64,000 nucleotides of DNA from an uncultured Candidatus Melainabacteria bacterium (GCA_934728585.1 CAKVDZ010000004.1:1-64000); one strand, 5' to 3'; positions 31,669 through 41,343 are shown, counted from the stretch's first letter. Numbers and translations are program-made. The notes: generated by a model from the sequence alone, not told the origin.

Positions 31669-34600
31669 CTAATCAACAGAGAATATTTCTTTAATATCGT
31701 CAATTGTAAGCGATTTTGTAATATTTCTGTCAACTGAAATTACGCTATCAACAAGGTTTCTTTTGATTGATTTAAGTTTTTGAATTTTTTCTTCAACTGT
31801 ATTTTTAGTAATAATTCTATAAACAAATACTTTTTTAGTTTGACCGATACGGTAAGCACGGTCAGTTGCTTGGTCTTCAACCGCAGGGTTCCACCAAGGA
31901 TCATAGTGAATTACATAATCCGCGCCAGTTAAGTTCAAACCTGTACCACCAGCTTTCAAACTGATTAAGAAAATTGGAATTTTGTCTGAAGAATTAAATC
32001 TTTCAACAGCGCCTTGACGGTCTTTTGTCTTACCAGTCAAATATTCATAAGGAATGCCTTCTCGTTCTAACCAGCCCTTGATTAAATCTAACATATCTAC
32101 AAATTGACTAAATAACAGAACTCTGTGACCCTCAGAAATAATTTGGTCTAACATACCTTTCAAGTACTCAAATTTACCTGACAAAATGTCACCTTTAACC
32201 ATTTCTTTATCGTATAAACGAGGGTGACAGCAAATTTGACGTAAGCGTAATAACGCAGAGAAGATAGACATTCTACTCTTTTCAAGACCATTTTGCTCAA
32301 TAGATTTGAACAACTCTTCTTTTGTACTATCAAGTACATCTAAGTAGAAGTCTTTTTGTTCTGGCGTCATTTCACAGTATGCAATATTTTCAACCTTATC
32401 TGGTAAGTCTTTTGCAACGTCACGTTTCATACGACGTAAAATAAATGGATAAATTTGCATTTTCAAACGTTTTTCAACAGTTTTATCTTGACGTTCCATA
32501 ATTGGATTTACGTATCTGAAGTTAAATTCTGCAACGTTAAACAAGAATCCTGGCATCAAGAAGTCAAATACTGACCATAATTCTTCAAGTCTATTTTCAA
32601 TTGGTGTACCAGAAAGTGCTAATTTGTGATCTGCATTCAACATTTTAACTGATTGAGCTGTTTGGCTCATCGCATTTTTAATATTTTGCGATTCGTCAAG
32701 AATTACATATCTAAATTTGATATCTTTTAATTCTTCAATATCACGACGAATTAAAGCATAACTTGTGATTACAATATCGTAATCATTAATTTTTTCAAAT
32801 AAAGCTTTTCTATCCACACCTGAAAGTTTCAAACATGTCAATTCTGGTGTAAATTTTTGAATTTCAGATTCCCAGTTAAATACTACCGAAGTCGGACAAA
32901 CAACCAACACTGGCATTGAACCGTCTTCTTCTTTTGCTTTTTGAATTAAACTCAAGGCTTGAAGTGTTTTACCAAGACCCATATCATCAGCAAGAATACC
33001 GTTCAAGCCGTACTTGTACATAAACCACAACCAGCTAAAACCTTTCATTTGGTATTCACGAAGTTCAGCATTAACACCTTTTGGTAGGGTTAAGTTTTCA
33101 TCAGTTGAGAATGATGTAATTTGTGACCAAAACTTTTCAAATTCTTCGCTTAAAACAAGTTCAAATCCTCTATTCTTCAACTCTTGAACCAAACCTGCGC
33201 GATAGGTTTTTATCAAAAATTTATTTTCGTCATTTCTATATGCATCAAATGAGTTGAAAGATTTCATCATCGCATAAATATCTTCTGCTGGATATTCAAC
33301 AAAACCTAAACTTCTGATACGACTATACTTTTCGTTATTTTGAATTGTTTCGTAAATTTCATCAAAATTGATAATATCTTCGCCAACTTGACCATATAAT
33401 TGAATTTCAAAGCTATCTTTTGAATCTTCTGAAAAGTCAATTTTAGCACACATTTTAAACGGTTCTTCAATAAGCTTAAAGAAACTAATATCATCTTTTT
33501 CTTCAAATACCCAACCGTCACCAGCTTTGTTCATATAATAATTATAAAAATCAATTGCGTTTTCTTTTTCTAAAGCCAAGTTGTTTGTTTGCATTGGAAC
33601 GAATTTACAAGCAAGAAGCATTTGATAAGCTGAAATTTCGTGCTGGACATTACGTTTAACCCAATAAACCATATCATCTTCTTTACGTTTTACAGTTACG
33701 TAAGGAGTTTTGTCAACAGTTTTTGAGAACGGAACTCGAACTCCGTCATATTCAAATTCTAACGATGCTTTTAGAGATTGGTCATAGTCTATTCCCAAGG
33801 TTACAATATTTTTCGGTGGACGTTGTTCCAAGAATAATTTGCTAATTGTTTCTGAAACTTCAACTTCAATTTGTTCGCGAAGTTTTGGAAGTTCTTCATA
33901 AATAAATTTACCACCCTCTGCATCTTTCAAATCTGTAAATGTAGATTTAATAAGATTTTGCGGAACAACATTCATTGAAACATTGGTTGGAAATATAACA
34001 TTTTTATATCTTCCCCATTTAATTTGCCTTGAAAAATATCTAACTTCTTCAAAGGGAATAATATCGTCTTTATCTGGTCTTCTCCAGAATAATTCAAGCA
34101 TAATATTACCTGTTGGAGAACTATTTACCGATAAAACCAACTTCCATTCTTGGTCAGTAAACTTAATTCTATTTTTAGTCTTTTCATCTAAAACTTCATC
34201 TGCTGCAGCTAAAAGCGGAAACATTGGCGCAAACTTCGGAATTGGAATATCGTACCAACCAGCTTTTTTATCTTGTCTAGCTGTTTTTAGAATTTGTTGA
34301 AATATTGCAATTTCAACTTTTTGAGAATTGTTTACAACAAAATTTGGATCATTTTTTTGAGCTTCAATAAGGCCTAAAAGAATAGGTTCAATCGCTCTAA
34401 CTACCTTACCAGTAGCCCTTGACATTACAAGAACTGAAAAGAAATTTGGTTTTCTCTTTGGATTAAAATGGAAAATATAATTACCCTTTGGTATAGCTTT
34501 TAGTGCAGTATTTTCATCACTATAATCAGCTTCAATACCGTACTTTGTTTCTAACCAATCTTCATAAGCATGTTCGTCAATCGCTTTAATTGCAACAGCA

Positions 34601-34845
34601 ACAGCATGTTTACACCATTCTTCTTTTAATGGACAATTACAACGCGCTTCAACTTTATTCTTTTTAAAAATTAAATCAGTGTTATATGAATCTTGAAAAC
34701 TACCTTTCACCTTGCCCATATAGAAATTTTTTTCTGGGTAAGCTTCCAAAATCATATCTTTTGTGTAATATTCATAGCCTCGACGCCAGCTACCAGCTGT
34801 AGCGTGTTCTTTCAAGTATTTAAAATTAAATTCAGGAGTACTCAT
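31669..34845 (-). CDS. SWIM-zinc and SNF2-family helicase/translocase
   Basis: A 1058-residue Swi2/Snf2 ATPase that translocates on double-stranded DNA or remodels protein-nucleic acid complexes. The N-terminus has a SWIM zinc site (CNCPLKEEWCKHAV, about residues 69-82). A long middle domain is of unknown fold. The C-terminal motor has LADDMGLGKTLQALSL, LDESQNIKN (a DESQ form of DEAH), LSGTPIENRLEELW, SLKAGGTGLNLTGAD and AYRIGQTKKVFVYRI. It resembles stand-alone bacterial SNF2 proteins, some of which sit in defence islands (DISARM, DrmD-like), but no methylase or nuclease lies near it, so a housekeeping transcription or repair role is as likely. Confidence 0.93.
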   Translation of the reverse strand: MSTPEFNFKYLKEHATAGSWRRGYEYYTKDMILEAYPEKNFYMGKVKGSFQDSYNTDLIFKKNKVEARCNCPLKEEWCKHAVAVAIKAIDEHAYEDWLETKYGIEADYSDENTALKAIPKGNYIFHFNPKRKPNFFSVLVMSRATGKVVRAIEPILLGLIEAQKNDPNFVVNNSQKVEIAIFQQILKTARQDKKAGWYDIPIPKFAPMFPLLAAADEVLDEKTKNRIKFTDQEWKLVLSVNSSPTGNIMLELFWRRPDKDDIIPFEEVRYFSRQIKWGRYKNVIFPTNVSMNVVPQNLIKSTFTDLKDAEGGKFIYEELPKLREQIEVEVSETISKLFLEQRPPKNIVTLGIDYDQSLKASLEFEYDGVRVPFSKTVDKTPYVTVKRKEDDMVYWVKRNVQHEISAYQMLLACKFVPMQTNNLALEKENAIDFYNYYMNKAGDGWVFEEKDDISFFKLIEEPFKMCAKIDFSEDSKDSFEIQLYGQVGEDIINFDEIYETIQNNEKYSRIRSLGFVEYPAEDIYAMMKSFNSFDAYRNDENKFLIKTYRAGLVQELKNRGFELVLSEEFEKFWSQITSFSTDENLTLPKGVNAELREYQMKGFSWLWFMYKYGLNGILADDMGLGKTLQALSLIQKAKEEDGSMPVLVVCPTSVVFNWESEIQKFTPELTCLKLSGVDRKALFEKINDYDIVITSYALIRRDIEELKDIKFRYVILDESQNIKNAMSQTAQSVKMLNADHKLALSGTPIENRLEELWSVFDFLMPGFLFNVAEFNFRYVNPIMERQDKTVEKRLKMQIYPFILRRMKRDVAKDLPDKVENIAYCEMTPEQKDFYLDVLDSTKEELFKSIEQNGLEKSRMSIFSALLRLRQICCHPRLYDKEMVKGDILSGKFEYLKGMLDQIISEGHRVLLFSQFVDMLDLIKGWLEREGIPYEYLTGKTKDRQGAVERFNSSDKIPIFLISLKAGGTGLNLTGADYVIHYDPWWNPAVEDQATDRAYRIGQTKKVFVYRIITKNTVEEKIQKLKSIKRNLVDSVISVDRNITKSLTIDDIKEIFSVD

Positions 34846-35008
34846 TAAATAAAAGAGCCACTTTCTTTTTTTACTTAAGGGTGTAACAAACGGTTTAATA
34901 AGTATATAAATACTACTACTCTTAAGATGACCGTAATTAAATTCTATAATAGAAAAAACAATATTGCAAGTTTTTATATAATAAATTTAAAAATTTATTA
35001 TTTTTATA

Positions 35009-35044
35009 ATAAAAAACAAGTAAAACACTAGAGTTTTACTTGTT
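35009..35044 (-). terminator. Terminator of the coiled-coil protein gene
   Basis: Reverse strand: AACAAGTAAAAC/GTTTTACTTGTT stem of 12 bp, six-base loop, then a T6 run. The 227 bases between this gene and the SNF2 gene otherwise hold only AT-rich sequence. Confidence 0.88.
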
Positions 35045-35072
35045 CTTTAATTTCAATCTTTACTTATGATTA

Positions 35073-36125
35073 TTATGTGTGTTTCAATGATGAAGCACTT
35101 TTACCCTTGACTTGGGTATGACCATTTATTGAAACAGAAGAAGTCTTTGAAGAGAAAGTAGATGACTCACCTTCTTCGCTATTGTTATGATAGTTATAAC
35201 TATTAGACACTCCTGTATGAGCTAAACGTCCATCTTTATCAGTCCTACCGTCAGTTACGGTAAAGAAGAACTCATCTTCTTGCGCATTTTTAAATTCTGA
35301 CGTTGAAACTCTACCTAATGCAGTCCAGCCTTCAGTCATAGTTTCGCCATTACCAGCATTTACCTGTTTACTGCCAGACAAAGGTTTATCAAGCTCAACA
35401 TAACCGCCTTTTTGATAGTATAATTTTGTACCGTCTGAATATTCTCGAACAACAGAGCCGTCTTTATTCTTTGTTTCTTTTTTAAGCTCAACACCATCTT
35501 TCAATACTGCATTTTCCAATTTACTAAAGGCATTATCAATTGTTTCAGGAGTTATATCATCTGCCTTACCGTTTGCAGATTTATAGATGTCATCAAACAC
35601 CGCAATTTCTGCTTCAACTTCTTGTAAAGCCTTGTCTAGTTCAATTTTCTTTTTATTATTAGTTTCTGCTTCTTTATCAAGATTTGTTTTTTCCTCAGTT
35701 AATTTTTCATTTTTAGCTTCACTAGCCTCTAAATTTTCCTGTTCTGCCTTTAAATCTTGATTTAACTTATCAATTTCACTTTTCATATCACTTAAAGACA
35801 TTTCTTTTTCTTCAATTTTTGAATTAATTTCACGTTGAACATCTTCATCAGAAGCTTTATCTAATTGTGATTTTAAAGAAGCAACTTCACCATTAATAGC
35901 CTCTTGCTTACCAGAAACTTGAGCAATACTAGCGTTAAAACCTTCAATTTTAGCGTTTGAAGTTGAAATTTTTTCTGTATTTTGTGCCATATCAGCGCTG
36001 TTTTGACCAGATGCTCTTTGATTATTAGCAATCGAAGCATCATTTTGTTGTTGCTGTTGAACAATATTATTTCTTTTTGCTGTTAATTGTGAAAAGCCAG
36101 TATTAATGCCACTATTTGTACTCAT
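35073..36125 (-). CDS. Coiled-coil protein with sigma-28-type promoter, unknown function
   Basis: A 350-residue protein. The N-terminus is glutamine/asparagine-rich. A long heptad-type coiled coil spans about residues 60-185 (for example INSKIEEKEMSLSDMKSEID), and the C-terminal part (about 200-350) is beta-prone and charged with serine/threonine runs. There is no signal peptide or membrane span. The ATG at 36125 is chosen because AGG sits eight bases upstream; the frame opens at 36131. The promoter matches the flagellar sigma-28 consensus with exact spacing, so it is probably made with the flagellins and may be an exported filament accessory, cap-like protein or chaperone. No named flagellar family is recognisable. 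Confidence 0.78.
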   Translation of the reverse strand: MSTNSGINTGFSQLTAKRNNIVQQQQQNDASIANNQRASGQNSADMAQNTEKISTSNAKIEGFNASIAQVSGKQEAINGEVASLKSQLDKASDEDVQREINSKIEEKEMSLSDMKSEIDKLNQDLKAEQENLEASEAKNEKLTEEKTNLDKEAETNNKKKIELDKALQEVEAEIAVFDDIYKSANGKADDITPETIDNAFSKLENAVLKDGVELKKETKNKDGSVVREYSDGTKLYYQKGGYVELDKPLSGSKQVNAGNGETMTEGWTALGRVSTSEFKNAQEDEFFFTVTDGRTDKDGRLAHTGVSNSYNYHNNSEEGESSTFSSKTSSVSINGHTQVKGKSASSLKHT

Positions 36126-36167
36126 AAGCAACCTACTTTCTTTATACTACATATACCTTTTCTATAT

Positions 36168-36194
36168 ATATCGACCGTATTTTATTTAACTTTA
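36168..36194 (-). promoter_or_regulatory. Sigma-28 (FliA-type) promoter of the coiled-coil protein gene
   Basis: Reverse strand TAAAGTTA, 11 bases, GTCGATAT. The -35 matches TAAAGTTT at seven of eight bases and the -10 keeps CGAT; spacing is exact. The start of transcription would be near 36160. The rest of the 304-base gap to the forward gene at 36430 is AT-rich without an ORF. Confidence 0.75.
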
Positions 36195-36429
36195 ACCTAC
36201 TTTTTATATCAAATTAGGCTATAAGTAGCGTTAAAACTAGCTTTAAGCATATTAACTTTTAATTTTACAAATTTTAACGTTAAATTTATTTTTTAAAAAT
36301 TTTTTGTGCAAGGCTACACAAAACAACATTTTTAGATAAAAATACATTAAATGTATGATTTTCAAACTATAATAATAATAGTAATATTTATATATAAAAG
36401 ATTTATAAATTTTATGGGGGATATGGAAG

Positions 36430-37617
36430 ATGCCACAAGTGGCAAGACAACAAAGTAGTTATACTAGAAGTTATGCTTATCCACAAGCATATTCTTACGT
36501 TGATGTACCTACGAGAAAACAGGTTAAAACACCTAAAAAAAGAGTACAACCAGCAGTAAAAAACAAGAAGCATAAAAAACAAAATCCATTAGCATTTTTA
36601 TTATCAATGGCATTTATGTTTGTAATTGGTTATTATATTTTACCTGCGGTATTTCATAATATATCTTTACCGTTATTTACTGGTAAACAAAACTATTCAA
36701 ATATTAAAGCCGACTATTATAATTTAATGTTTCCAACATCAAATTATTTATCAAATACAATTTTCAACAACAGACGTGCATTTGCAACACCTGTTACAAA
36801 AAAAGCACTTATGACACCAGTTTACAAAACAGAACAAATAACAGTTTTGGATAGTGCTCTAAGAGAATTGATGAAAAAATATCCGTCAATTCATCCAGCG
36901 ATAACCGTTTGGGACTTTAATACAGGAAAATATGTAGATATCAATGGTTCAGAGATTTTCCCAGCAGCAAGTATTATCAAAGTTCCAGTTTTAATACAAT
37001 TATTTAAAGCAATCGAAAACAACGAACTATCAATTTATGATGAAATGTATTTAACAAATTACTATAAGGCTTCTGGCTCAGGTAATATGCAATACGCTTC
37101 AAGTGGTAACAAATACACAATTGACCAACTTGCAAAAGTTATGATTCAAGATTCAGACAACTCTGCAACAAACATGCTTATGTCAAAACTTGGTTCTATG
37201 ACTTCTACAAACACTGCAATCAGAAACTGGGGACTTAAAGATACACACGTACAAACTTGGTTACCTGACCTAAAGGGTACAAACTACACAACAACAAACG
37301 ACTTAACAACTATGTTGTTCAACTTGGACAACCCAAGCTTCTTGAATATCAATTCACGCGAATACATTGTTGACTATATGAGCCACGTAAAAAATGACCG
37401 CTTAATTCCACAAGGACTTGGCAAAGGCGCAACATTCTTACACAAAACGGGCGATATCGGTTCAATGTTAGGTGATGCAGGTATTGTTTATATGCCAGAC
37501 GGTAAAAAATATATCGTTGCAATTATGGCACAAAGACCTTATAACTCACCTCAAGGCAAAGAATTTATTCAACAAGCATCAAAATTAATCTACACAGCGA
37601 TGCAAAATCTATATTAA
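36430..37617 (+). CDS. Membrane-anchored class-A serine beta-lactamase-like / D-Ala peptidase-like protein
   Basis: A 395-residue protein with a basic 52-residue N-terminus, one membrane span (about 53-72) and an outer catalytic domain of the penicillin-recognising fold: S181-I-I-K184 (SxxK), S242-D-N244 (SDN) and K339-T-G341 (KTG). The omega-loop region (TWLPDLKGTNYTTTND) is shorter than in class A beta-lactamases and shows no clear Glu166-xxx-Asn170 pair. So drug hydrolysis is doubtful and a wall peptidase role is at least as likely. Ribosome site GGGGGAT upstream. Convergent with nagZ (nine-base overlap), within a group of cell-wall genes. Confidence 0.85.
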   Translation: MPQVARQQSSYTRSYAYPQAYSYVDVPTRKQVKTPKKRVQPAVKNKKHKKQNPLAFLLSMAFMFVIGYYILPAVFHNISLPLFTGKQNYSNIKADYYNLMFPTSNYLSNTIFNNRRAFATPVTKKALMTPVYKTEQITVLDSALRELMKKYPSIHPAITVWDFNTGKYVDINGSEIFPAASIIKVPVLIQLFKAIENNELSIYDEMYLTNYYKASGSGNMQYASSGNKYTIDQLAKVMIQDSDNSATNMLMSKLGSMTSTNTAIRNWGLKDTHVQTWLPDLKGTNYTTTNDLTTMLFNLDNPSFLNINSREYIVDYMSHVKNDRLIPQGLGKGATFLHKTGDIGSMLGDAGIVYMPDGKKYIVAIMAQRPYNSPQGKEFIQQASKLIYTAMQNLY

Positions 37618-38568
37618 TTTATATTTTTGTTTCAATTTAATAATTTTATCATAAGACGCTTCAATACAATTTTGAAGCGTTTTATCGTTTTTAACCTTTT
37701 GGGCAATATTTTCAATAACCTCTATTGTTTTGTCATCGTTAAATCTATATAAAAATAAATTTACACCTGCTCTAATAGCAGTTTCACAAGCATTTTCGTA
37801 ATTATCCAAAGCTTTCATAACCATATCATCAGAACAAATTACGCCATCATAATCCTTGCGTAAATATTCAATTGCCTCTTTACTCAAAGATGTCGGAATA
37901 ACGTCCTTGTTAAAGCAAGTACAGTGTAGATGTGCCACCATAACCATATCCACGCCACGTTTAATCATAGCTTTAAACGGTTTTATATGAGTTTTCTCCA
38001 TTTCTTCAAGCGATAAATTAATTCTTGGCAAGGTTAAGTGACTATCGCAATCAGCATCACCATGTCCAGGGAAATGCTTTATGCAAGGAATAATGCCATT
38101 TTTCTCGTATACATCTAGAACTATTTTTGCACCCTTTATAACTTCATCTGGATTTGAAGAAAAAGCCCTTTCACCTATTATTGGGTTGTTAGGATTCGTA
38201 TTTGTATCGCAACAAGGCGCAAAGTTCAAATTTATACCATATTCTTTAAGTTCATCTGATATTGCTTGAGTTTGATTGCGTAAAAAATCTTCGCCTTTTT
38301 CATAAGCGAACTTTGCACTCAAATATCTTTTACCACCCCAAATATTTTCTGTTCTTTCTACTCGTCCACCCTCTTGGTCGATAGAAAAAAATGGCATGGT
38401 TTTAGCATGGCATGCCAAAGATTTTATTAAATTTTTAAAATCCTCTTTTGATTGTATGTCGTCTTTAAAGAAAATAACACCGCCTAGCCCTTTATTTAAA
38501 GCATTTTCAAGGTTATTTCCCTTACATCCTAACACAAACATTTGATACAATTTTTGAACGATTTCCAT
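37609..38568 (-). CDS. nagZ: Beta-N-acetylhexosaminidase (GH3, NagZ-like)
   Basis: Removes N-acetylglucosamine from cell-wall muropeptides during recycling. GH3 signatures: IDQEGGRVERTENIWGG, IGERAFSSNP, KHFPGHGDADCDSHLTLP (the His on the flexible catalytic loop), VMVAHLHC and the nucleophile motif VICSDDMVMKAL. It lacks a signal peptide, as expected for a cytoplasmic recycling enzyme. I start it at 38568 (MEIVQKLYQMF), which has a -10 box seven bases upstream; the open frame to 38598 has no ribosome site. Confidence 0.93.
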   Translation of the reverse strand: MEIVQKLYQMFVLGCKGNNLENALNKGLGGVIFFKDDIQSKEDFKNLIKSLACHAKTMPFFSIDQEGGRVERTENIWGGKRYLSAKFAYEKGEDFLRNQTQAISDELKEYGINLNFAPCCDTNTNPNNPIIGERAFSSNPDEVIKGAKIVLDVYEKNGIIPCIKHFPGHGDADCDSHLTLPRINLSLEEMEKTHIKPFKAMIKRGVDMVMVAHLHCTCFNKDVIPTSLSKEAIEYLRKDYDGVICSDDMVMKALDNYENACETAIRAGVNLFLYRFNDDKTIEVIENIAQKVKNDKTLQNCIEASYDKIIKLKQKYKLI

Positions 38569-38575
38569 AGAATAT

Positions 38576-38581
38576 ATCATA
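38576..38581 (-). promoter_or_regulatory. -10 box before nagZ
   Basis: Reverse strand TATGAT, seven bases, ATG at 38568; leaderless geometry. Confidence 0.5.
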
Positions 38582-38646
38582 CATTTAATTGAGGTCAAAT
38601 TGCAAGTTTTTTTGTATTATATATACACAGACGTAGGGGACGGGTA

Positions 38647-39090
38647 ATGAAAAAATTATTAACAATAGCATTAGCAGGACTTTTTGTGATAATCGCATTC
38701 ACAATGGACGCATCAGCAGCAAAAAAATCTTCAAAAAAATTAGCTCCTGAAGCCGTTGAAGAAATGACTGCAACAATTGATAACTTAACAAAAAAAGTTT
38801 ATGGACACGCTTTGTTATCACCAGAAGATAACCAAAATTTGATTGAAATTAAAATCAAACTAGATAACCAAATGCTTGTCGCTACAGATACAAGTTTAGC
38901 ACCACTTTACTATAAGGCTGGCTATTTATATAAGATGAGAGACATGAATCAAGAAGCAGTAGAATGCTTCCAAACAATCCTTGAAAACTTTGCAGACACT
39001 GCACTTGCCCCAAAAGCAAGAACTTCACTTCGCGCGATGGGAATTCAAGTTGCAGACCCTGTAAAAGTTTCAGATGAAGATGAGGAATAG
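38647..39090 (+). CDS. Secreted TPR-like small protein
   Basis: A 147-residue protein with a signal peptide (KKLLTIALAGLFVIIAFTMDASA, cleavage near residue 24). Its helical body includes one clear tetratricopeptide-like unit (LAPLYYKAGYLYKMRDMNQEAVECFQTIL, positions about 84-112) and an acidic tail. TPR repeats mediate protein contacts, so a periplasmic scaffold role is plausible. Ribosome site AGGGGACGGG. A single gene, ended by the hairpin at 39125-39152. Confidence 0.82.
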   Translation: MKKLLTIALAGLFVIIAFTMDASAAKKSSKKLAPEAVEEMTATIDNLTKKVYGHALLSPEDNQNLIEIKIKLDNQMLVATDTSLAPLYYKAGYLYKMRDMNQEAVECFQTILENFADTALAPKARTSLRAMGIQVADPVKVSDEDEE

Positions 39091-39124
39091 GAAATTATTA
39101 GGGGTAAATTGTTAGAGAATTTTT

Positions 39125-39152
39125 CGGCGGTTTTGATAAATCAAAACCGCCG
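39125..39152. terminator. Bidirectional terminator
   Basis: CGGCGGTTTTGA/TCAAAACCGCCG stem of 12 bp with loop taaa, T-rich on both sides, between convergent genes. Confidence 0.85.
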
Positions 39153-39158
39153 TTCATT

Positions 39159-40034
39159 TTATTTATAATACTCTTGATTAATCCTTGCAAACCTTATATT
39201 CTTGTAAAAATATTGCAGAATTTGATATGCATTATATCCTTGTTTTGCTAAATTATTAGCGCCATGTTGCGACATACCAACCCCATGCCCGTTCTTTTTA
39301 ACATTATCATCGTACGACGGAACAGCTCTAATATATGGCAAATCTCTTTCCCATACACTTCCTGCAGCGACCGTATGTCCTCCTGCAGATGCTGAATAAA
39401 AGGCTGGAATTATTTTTAAATCATAAATTAAAACAATACCGTAAGAATCAACTACCGCTTGATTTGTTTGCTTTGTTTCCGCCGAAGCACCGTTGTAAGC
39501 CTGATCTTCTGGAGTATCTTTTAAGTCATAACCATATTTTGCTCGTTTACCCAAATTTGCCAAAGCGTAGCTTCTTGCAGCAATCGCCTGTGCTTTATGT
39601 GCTTCATATTCCCAACTCGAAGGCATTTCAGCTGGCACCACCCCTTGAATATATGACTCTATATCAAGTTTATTTATTAAAGTCAACAAACCGCCTTGAT
39701 TTTTTATAATAAAAATTCCTCGATACCACTTATTTTTTGCACTCACAAAACCGCTATCTGTCGGACGAACAGCAACTTCGTTGGAATCTAAACTGTAATA
39801 TTTTCCGCCTAATTTTATTAAAATATTGTTACCTTGAGCTTTAAACTCATAATTACGCATAGGTCCAAGAGTATAAATAGTTCTATTTGTATGAGAATTT
39901 ATGATAGGCGCATAAGTCGAAGCACCCAAACGAACAGCGTTTGCGTTTGTAACCAAGCCTATCTTTATAGCCTGTGCTGGCTGTACAAAAATAAGCATGC
40001 AAACAAATATTACGAATATCCCTAATTTTTTCAT
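39159..40034 (-). CDS. SpoIID/LytB-domain protein (peptidoglycan remodelling)
   Basis: Exported protein with signal peptide (FVIFVCMLIFVQPAQA). The SpoIID domain has IESYIQGVVPAEMPSSW, HKAQAIAARSYALANLG, FYSASAGGHT and NGHGVGMSQHGANNLAKQG. SpoIID in Bacillus is a lytic transglycosylase acting on stripped glycan; in non-sporulating bacteria and cyanobacteria this domain occurs in wall-remodelling proteins such as amidase enhancers. At 291 residues it is nearly only the domain. It sits in the group with the class-A peptidase-like protein and nagZ. Confidence 0.92.
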   Translation of the reverse strand: MKKLGIFVIFVCMLIFVQPAQAIKIGLVTNANAVRLGASTYAPIINSHTNRTIYTLGPMRNYEFKAQGNNILIKLGGKYYSLDSNEVAVRPTDSGFVSAKNKWYRGIFIIKNQGGLLTLINKLDIESYIQGVVPAEMPSSWEYEAHKAQAIAARSYALANLGKRAKYGYDLKDTPEDQAYNGASAETKQTNQAVVDSYGIVLIYDLKIIPAFYSASAGGHTVAAGSVWERDLPYIRAVPSYDDNVKKNGHGVGMSQHGANNLAKQGYNAYQILQYFYKNIRFARINQEYYK

Positions 40035-40090
40035 GACTTTATAACACTATCCTTACTAGTATTATAAATCAAAGGATACTAAAAGTTCAA

Positions 40091-40681
40091 TTATGCTTGT
40101 TTTTCTTCGTAAGGTTTAATACCTAGTTTATCAGAAACCCAACCGCCTAATTTACGAGCAAATTTAGGAGCATAAATTGTTGCTAAAGAATAGCCAATAC
40201 CTGAAATTACTGCTGGTAATTGACCCATGCCTTTTGTATTTTTAGCAAAGTCGCCAACTTTTGTAGCAACTGAATTTAAAGATTTTGTATTTTTAATAAA
40301 TTCTGGAACAGTATGTAACATCACATGTTTTGCGGTAAATTTAGCACTCCAGCCTAATGTTTCTTCAATGGCTTTTCTAATAGGCGAACTAGAAGTTGCA
40401 ATTTGTACTGCAGACTTGCACATACCGATTTCATCACCCATTCTTGCAACATTAGCGATTTTGTTTGCAGCTTGCATTGATTCGCTAGTTTGAGCTGTTT
40501 TAGAGAAAGTATCAACAACACCTCTTGCTGCTTCACCCCAAGAATTATCAATTTTAGCAATTTTTTCAGTAACTTTAACAGCATTACCGATAACTGAAAA
40601 CGCTGCCAATTTATCGCCGTTTGCAGCTTTTTTCAAGTTTCTTACTAATGATATTGATTCTGAGATGTAATTTGATGACAT
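40091..40681 (-). CDS. Unknown helical protein, member of a tandem pair (A)
   Basis: A 196-residue protein I do not recognise. It shares with the next gene the start (SNYISESISLV / SNYVASLISLY), a middle GVVDTFSK / GIVDTFNK, and a C-terminal hydrophobic hairpin-like segment followed by KLGGWVSDKLGI / KAGSWIADKLGL. It is mostly helical with a moderately hydrophobic stretch (about 152-172) but no signal peptide. It could bind a membrane or form a helical bundle. 20 bases separate the two genes, so they form one unit. Confidence 0.7.
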   Translation of the reverse strand: MSSNYISESISLVRNLKKAANGDKLAAFSVIGNAVKVTEKIAKIDNSWGEAARGVVDTFSKTAQTSESMQAANKIANVARMGDEIGMCKSAVQIATSSSPIRKAIEETLGWSAKFTAKHVMLHTVPEFIKNTKSLNSVATKVGDFAKNTKGMGQLPAVISGIGYSLATIYAPKFARKLGGWVSDKLGIKPYEEKQA

Positions 40682-40701
40682 TTTATTTAACTACCTGTTT
40701 G

Positions 40702-41337
40702 TTAACCGAAATAATATTTTGTTTTGCCGTCTGCTGTTTTGTGATCGTCTGGCTGTTGCTGAGATTTTGGTAAACCTAACTTATCTGCTATCCAACTACC
40801 AGCTTTTCTAAAGGCTCCAGAACCTATCATTGAACCAGCAGTGAATAACACACCATAAACAATTGCTGGCACGACTTGCAACGGACCTCCTTTTTTCTTA
40901 CAGAAATTAACCATTGAGTCGTTTAAGGTTTTTATACCTTTTATATTTGCAATATCTTTTGCATATTTGATCATCGAACCTTCGACAATAAACATACCTA
41001 AAATATCAGAACCTTCTTCTAACAAGGCTCTTGCTGGGGTATCTGATTTGCAAACCCTAATCATCGCACAAGTTGCAGAGATTGGATCGGTATTTCTTGA
41101 TAATTTAACACCAGTTCTAACGGCTTTACCAATTTTAGAACCCTCTGTGGCTTTGTTAAATGTATCAACAATTCCTTGACAAAGTTTTGTTGTAGCTTCT
41201 GTACCTTGACCTGAAGCTAATTTTGTAACTATTTTTGAAGCATGTCCGACTGTCGAAACATGTCTTAAAATATTTCCACCTTTTGCGGCTTTTGCATTTT
41301 CATAAAGCGATATTAATGACGCAACGTAATTTGACAT
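40702..41337 (-). CDS. Unknown helical protein, member of a tandem pair (B)
   Basis: A 211-residue paralogue of protein A with the same motif order, an additional C-terminal tail (SQQQPDDHKTADGKTKYYFG) and a hydrophobic segment around VVPAIVYGVLFTAGSMIG. No family is recognised. It is first in the unit, with a leaderless-type promoter. Pairs of diverged paralogues like this, and like the HNH-like pair, recur in this window. Confidence 0.7.
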   Translation of the reverse strand: MSNYVASLISLYENAKAAKGGNILRHVSTVGHASKIVTKLASGQGTEATTKLCQGIVDTFNKATEGSKIGKAVRTGVKLSRNTDPISATCAMIRVCKSDTPARALLEEGSDILGMFIVEGSMIKYAKDIANIKGIKTLNDSMVNFCKKKGGPLQVVPAIVYGVLFTAGSMIGSGAFRKAGSWIADKLGLPKSQQQPDDHKTADGKTKYYFG

Positions 41338-41343
41338 TTCTAC

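Noticed and set aside
31669..34845. SNF2 helicase plus Xre regulator as a defence island
   Set aside because: No methyltransferase, nuclease, PLD or DUF1998 partner is nearby; neighbours are housekeeping genes on other transcripts.
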